Origin: Thermoplasmata archaeon
GTDB lineage: Archaea; Thermoplasmatota; Thermoplasmata; Thermoplasmatales; Thermoplasmataceae
Direction: 5' to 3'
Assembly: GCA_021802055.1 (NCBI GenBank)
Contig: JAKAAY010000013.1
Span: 1 to 43,100 of the forward strand
DNA length: 43,100 nt
The position numbers and the translations under genes were made by a program. Position 1 is the stretch's first letter; every line of letters starts with the position of its first letter. Under the pieces are notes generated by a model that ran no database searches, was not told where the DNA came from, and was given only the letters and a program-made list of their open reading frames with translations. This document shows positions 40,005 through 43,100 of this stretch, in pieces.

Positions 40005-40899
40005 GTCTCCTTTCGAGTACCTTTGGTTTATTCTTCATTTTAATCCTTCGGTATAATATGAGAATGTATGCTGCACCAACAATCCATGCCAATATCTCAA
40101 TGGGAAGAAAAAGCTCAAGGTAGTGAGCGTAGGCCAAAGGCGAAATTGCAACGTTTGAGCCAATCAACGAAATGAAAAAGCCATAAACCTTTACAAGAGA
40201 TGTGTTGTAGGATCTGTACATTTGGTCCAAGAACCCCGAATTTCCAGAGTTCCGCATTTCGAGGAGGACATTTGTTCCATCCGTATCTCCATACTCTATC
40301 TCATTAGGAGATCTCATAGTTCCTGGACTCAGGTAAAGGCTTGGCACACCTGAGGTGTTAAAATTGATCAGGGAAACGGAGGTAGGACTGATGACCCCAA
40401 TCTTACTGGCGTACGTCTGCAAAGTAGAGTTGCCTCCCTGATAATTCAGTGAGGTCGGGTATCTGCTCTGCCCGAGTACATCTCCAGCCAACTGCGCATT
40501 GATTGCCACCACGCTGCCTTTGTTCAGCTCAGCATTATTGAGAAGCACTTCAACAAAAGAACTGGAAAGTGGAATAATGTACCGGGAATTCTGGACATAA
40601 CTTACAATACCTGCAGCCGACAATTGATCCACCACATGTATATTTGCGTTTGATCCCTGGATCTCCAGCTCCATTATACCGCAAGAAGACATTGGGATAG
40701 AGGTATTTGACAGTTGCTTGTTTGACACAAATGCAAATTGGGAATTGAACTGGTAGTAAAAAAATGCCCCACTATCCTGGGGGCTGGCCATCATTTCACT
40801 CCGGTTGTAATCTGTAAGCAGGAGGGGACCAAATGACAGGATGAGTGAAATAACGGCTATAAAAGTTAAAAAAATATGTAGTACTCTTTTAAATTTCAT
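39988..40899 (-). CDS. membrane-anchored exported protein with two terminal helices
   Basis: A 303-residue protein. A helix at about residues 7-29 and another at about 265-287 flank a 235-residue extracytoplasmic domain rich in Ser, Asn, Leu and Tyr (for example SLNYQGGNSTLQTYASKIGVISPTS-like segments). The C-terminus is short and very basic (RRIKMKNKPKVLERRREAHE). No enzyme motif is seen. It follows the secreted 244-residue gene by 7 nt and overlaps the ABC ATPase gene. It could be the membrane receptor, immunity or adaptor component of this transporter system. Confidence 0.6.
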   Translation of the reverse strand: MKFKRVLHIFLTFIAVISLILSFGPLLLTDYNRSEMMASPQDSGAFFYYQFNSQFAFVSNKQLSNTSIPMSSCGIMELEIQGSNANIHVVDQLSAAGIVSYVQNSRYIIPLSSSFVEVLLNNAELNKGSVVAINAQLAGDVLGQSRYPTSLNYQGGNSTLQTYASKIGVISPTSVSLINFNTSGVPSLYLSPGTMRSPNEIEYGDTDGTNVLLEMRNSGNSGFLDQMYRSYNTSLVKVYGFFISLIGSNVAISPLAYAHYLELFLPIEILAWIVGAAYILILYRRIKMKNKPKVLERRREAHE

Positions 40900-40906
40900 C
40901 GCAGAT

Positions 40907-41641
40907 CTAATCTGACGTAAAGTACTTGAATAACTCCTTCAAAAGACCCCAATTAATTACTTCACTTGAGTTATGGAACATCTCACCCTTGACTTCTCCG
41001 TTTGCATATGAACTCATATCTATCTCGACTTTGGAATTATGACTACCAATGACATATGATGTTGAGAAGGTAATAGTTATGGCTACATTCTGAGAATCAA
41101 CAGTAACACCGTTGACTGTTACGTTCTGCCACAATACATTGGGTGTAATCTGATATACGCTATTTGGGATTGTCACATAGATGCTCTGATCCCCAACAAA
41201 GTGCCAGTTACCGCCAGTCAAACCCTGCAGGTTTGTATTTGACGTAGTGGCCTCTGCGGAAGAACTGAACGGTGAATTAGCAAAGTAGTACTGGGAGCCG
41301 CTTTCATACCACCCATAGTTTGAGTTAACCTGGAACCAACCACCGCCTGCAATATAACCTATAAGCCATATATTGTTTCCCCAACTGTAGTTGAATTGCA
41401 TTCCATGACTAACGTATGTCACAGAAGGTCCCCCTCCCCCTGGAGGGATAGCGATCATTGAAGGCGAAATTAGCGCATTAGATGAGGTTCGAGTTCCTGA
41501 ATCGCTTTGACTAATGCTATTTCCTAATGCATAGCTTATACTCATGACTGAGAGTCCTGCAAGGGTTACTAGAAAAACTAAACTGTGGATAATGTCGGCT
41601 ATATCAACATCATCTTCCAACATGAATAACTGTATAGACAT
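40907..41641 (-). CDS. secreted or N-anchored Gly/Asn-rich protein, first gene of ABC operon
   Basis: A 244-residue protein with an acidic start (MSIQLFMLEDDVDIADI), a hydrophobic segment at about residues 16-38, then a Ser-rich linker and PPGGGGPS. The mature domain is beta-rich with many aromatic, Gly and Asn residues (NNIWLIGYIAGGGWFQVNSN and YESGSQYYF), ending in a short amphipathic tail (WGLLKELFKYFTSD). An AT-rich possible TATA (TAAATCATA) is about 20-26 nt upstream. No known family. Position suggests the transported or displayed product of the downstream ABC genes; a secreted toxin or surface protein are both possible. Confidence 0.55.
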   Translation of the reverse strand: MSIQLFMLEDDVDIADIIHSLVFLVTLAGLSVMSISYALGNSISQSDSGTRTSSNALISPSMIAIPPGGGGPSVTYVSHGMQFNYSWGNNIWLIGYIAGGGWFQVNSNYGWYESGSQYYFANSPFSSSAEATTSNTNLQGLTGGNWHFVGDQSIYVTIPNSVYQITPNVLWQNVTVNGVTVDSQNVAITITFSTSYVIGSHNSKVEIDMSSYANGEVKGEMFHNSSEVINWGLLKELFKYFTSD

Positions 41642-41717
41642 ATAGTATTAAGCTCTTATGATTTACCGTAACTGGTCAGTCTGTTGTGCCACACTTTTAT
41701 GCGAATGCAGCATTCTG

Positions 41718-41738
41718 GACCGAAAGATCCATATATTA
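41718..41738 (+). promoter_or_regulatory. promoter of the IS66-like transposase with shared 13-bp element
   Basis: GACCGAAAGATCC at 41718-41730 precedes a TATA-like ATATATTA centred 25 nt before the ATG at 41760. The purine-rich 3' half is in the position of an archaeal BRE. The identical 13-mer is found again at 42665-42677 before another transposase. Confidence 0.55.
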
Positions 41739-41759
41739 TGAATACATTATATTAATAAG

Positions 41760-42620
41760 ATGATTAAACTTCTTGCCGAGACACCAGGGGATCAGAAGAT
41801 CATTGACAATCTGCAGCGATCTCTTGATCAGCTCAGGAAACACATGGAGGAGAGGATCAAGGATCTCGAAAATGAGCTTAATGAATACAGGAAGAGGCAT
41901 CCCTCCACCGTTGGCATAAAGAACGGAAAGACATATGACATCGCAGTATCCGGGGATGCACATCCTGAAAACATCATTCCCGAAATGCAGGAGAAGAGAA
42001 AACCTGGAGCACAGCCCGGTCACAAAGGTCACTTCAGGATCAGATCCAGGCCGGACAGGAAGATAAGGATCCATCTGGATCTGCATGAATGCCCGGAATG
42101 CCATTCTCACCTGAAAAGAAAGGGATCAAGGAAGAGAATTATAGAAAATATCCCAATCATAAAACCGGATATCACAGAATACAGGATGGATCGTTTATAC
42201 TGTTCCAGATGCCACAGTATATACGAACCCCGGATACCGGAGGCATTCCCGGGTGCAACTCTTTCACTGAGGGCAATGCTCACCGTTGCATACTTCCGGA
42301 TAGGCATGAGGATGAGCATCGAGAATACAGCATCGACCATGCTCCATGTATTCGGCATTCACATATCTGAAGGCGGGATACAGAATATCCTGTCACAGCT
42401 TTCAGGTTCTCCAGGGGATGAATATGCCTCTCTACTGCATGCAATAAGGGATGCACCCTCAAGGCACATGGATTCTACATCCTGGAGGATAGGCGGCAAT
42501 CCATACAATTTATGGACATTCCTGACAAAGAGCGAGGCAATATTCCTTGTGAGAAAGGGCAATGGTCATGAGGTGCCGATGGATATACTGAGAGATCACA
42601 TCAGCACCGATGTACCCTAA
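41760..42620 (+). pseudogene. IS66-like transposase, truncated
   Basis: The 286-residue ORF keeps the N-terminal part of an IS66-type transposase: a coiled-coil start (LQRSLDQLRKHMEERIKDLE), a KRKPGAQPGHKGH segment, a zinc-finger-like CPECHSHL...YCSRCHSIYEP region (residues about 100-140), a helix-rich ALLxV..FRIGMRMSIENTASTML-like part, and the beginning of the DDE domain (HMDSTSWRIGGNPYNLW, with the first Asp). It stops after LRDHISTDVP, so the second Asp and the Glu are missing. IS66 TnpC proteins are usually about 500 residues. A second transposase starts 90 nt later, so insertion-truncation is likely. Confidence 0.75.
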
Positions 42621-42664
42621 ACTCTTAGCTTATTTAGGGATCATTTGAGATAATACACTGTAAT

Positions 42665-42685
42665 GACCGAAAGATCCTTATACAC
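42665..42685 (+). promoter_or_regulatory. promoter of the second transposase with the same 13-bp element
   Basis: GACCGAAAGATCC (42665-42677) is followed by TTATACAC, a TATA-like box centred about 29 nt before the ATG at 42710. It is a perfect copy of the 13-mer upstream of the IS66-like gene. Confidence 0.55.
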
Positions 42686-42709
42686 TTATGTGTTCCCTAT
42701 ATACTGAAC

Positions 42710-43100
42710 ATGACAAGGGAGATCAAGACAATCAACGGGAAGCAGTATGAATACGAGGTATCAATGGTCTGGGATCCAGACCACAGGAAGAGGCACAAGG
42801 TCTCAAGATATATTGGAAAGATCGTGGACGGAAAGCCCACAAGAATCAGGGAGATCGTAGCGGTGAAGGGCATATACGAGATCGGCCACCTTGAACTGAT
42901 ATGGTCTCTCATGTCTGATGTGATCGGAACCATCAGGAAGACATTCCCTGACGATCACATGAGGATCCTTGCTCTGGCCCTCAACAGGGTCATATATCCC
43001 ATGCCTCTCAAATCCTTGAAGTCATGGGTTGAGAAGACGTACCTTGCAAAGATCGTAACAGAGATTTCGCCGAAATCCCTGTCTGCGATGCTAAAACGCA
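42710..43100 (+). CDS. transposase, IS1634/IS4-like, N-terminal part running off the window
   Basis: An open frame of 130 codons with no stop runs to the right edge. It begins MTREIKTINGKQYEYEVSMV and includes RKRHKVSRYIGKI, the SKxxYxGK-like opening of IS1634/IS4-type transposases, then FPDDHMRILALALNRVIYPMPLKSLKSWVEKTYL, which matches the helical region before the DDE domain in that group. The catalytic residues lie outside the window, so intactness cannot be judged. The ATG is placed by the TATA-like box upstream (leaderless). Confidence 0.7.
   Translation, partial: MTREIKTINGKQYEYEVSMVWDPDHRKRHKVSRYIGKIVDGKPTRIREIVAVKGIYEIGHLELIWSLMSDVIGTIRKTFPDDHMRILALALNRVIYPMPLKSLKSWVEKTYLAKIVTEISPKSLSAMLKR

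Noticed and set aside
40907-41641. Secreted protein as a lactococcin-972-type bacteriocin
   Set aside because: The Gly/Tyr/Asn-rich style is only superficially similar; no conserved motif can be aligned by eye.
1-43100. CRISPR array or other regularly spaced repeats
   Set aside because: No regularly spaced direct repeats of 20-40 nt were seen, and no cas-like gene is present.

Overview
The window reads as a chromosome segment of an archaeon, most likely a member of the Thermoplasmatales or a close relative. The evidence is a set of archaeal-type genes: a 7S SRP RNA, CobY-type guanylyltransferase, RibL-type FAD synthase, MptA/GCYH-IB cyclohydrolase, prefoldin beta, a Pcc1-like KEOPS subunit, archaeal Elp3 and COG1839 adenosine-specific kinase. 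Many genes have a TATA-like box about 24-27 nt before the start codon, which suggests leaderless transcripts. TTG and GTG starts are common. The species cannot be fixed from the sequence alone.

Layout. 1-210: tail of an SDR oxidoreductase. 211-892: no intact gene, perhaps decayed transposase ends. 893-6870: corrinoid genes, namely a CobT-like protein (+) facing an amino-acid-type permease, then a minus-strand operon btuF-btuC-btuD-(23-aa ORF)-cobY. 6962-8978: SRP RNA directly abutting an HD phosphohydrolase gene, then a GNAT acetyltransferase. 8976-11126: ribL, the operon pcc1-pfdB-mptA, and tRNA-Arg(TCT). 11280-15293: a DUF929-like anchored protein, a small leaderless ORF facing a TPR protein, and an MFS-type transporter. 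15372-20236: a large repeat-built surface protein with a hairpin terminator, a second MFS transporter, a candidate 33-aa peptide gene and a radical SAM/SPASM enzyme. 20546-23229: two adjacent membrane proteins, both ending in SHOCT-like segments. 23388-26423: tRNA-Arg(TCG), a Cys-rich small protein and a large STAND-like/TPR protein with a broken P-loop. 26472-28704: pyrK, pyrD and a HisA-related ORF. 28841-34162: a tandem Usp protein convergent with kdpFABC. 34222-36412: elp3, the adenosine-specific kinase, and tRNA-Arg(CCG), whose 5' end overlaps the kinase stop codon. 36704-37090: a small membrane protein. 37370-37690: a decayed transposase.

37758-41641 is an AT-richer five-gene operon: a secreted protein, two proteins with terminal membrane anchors, and an ABC ATPase plus permease. 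Mobile-element debris flanks it on both sides. It is the strongest candidate here for an undescribed system, probably export or surface defence/competition. 41718-43100 holds an IS66-like transposase cut short just before a second, unrelated transposase. Both have the same 13-bp promoter motif.

Three themes recur. All three tRNA genes in the window are arginine isoacceptors. Operon junctions are very tight, with NTGA, TAATG or directly abutting stop/start pairs and often non-AUG restarts. Two short ORFs of 33 codons, each with a well-placed TATA box, sit beside a regulator-like or peptide-modifying-enzyme-like gene.
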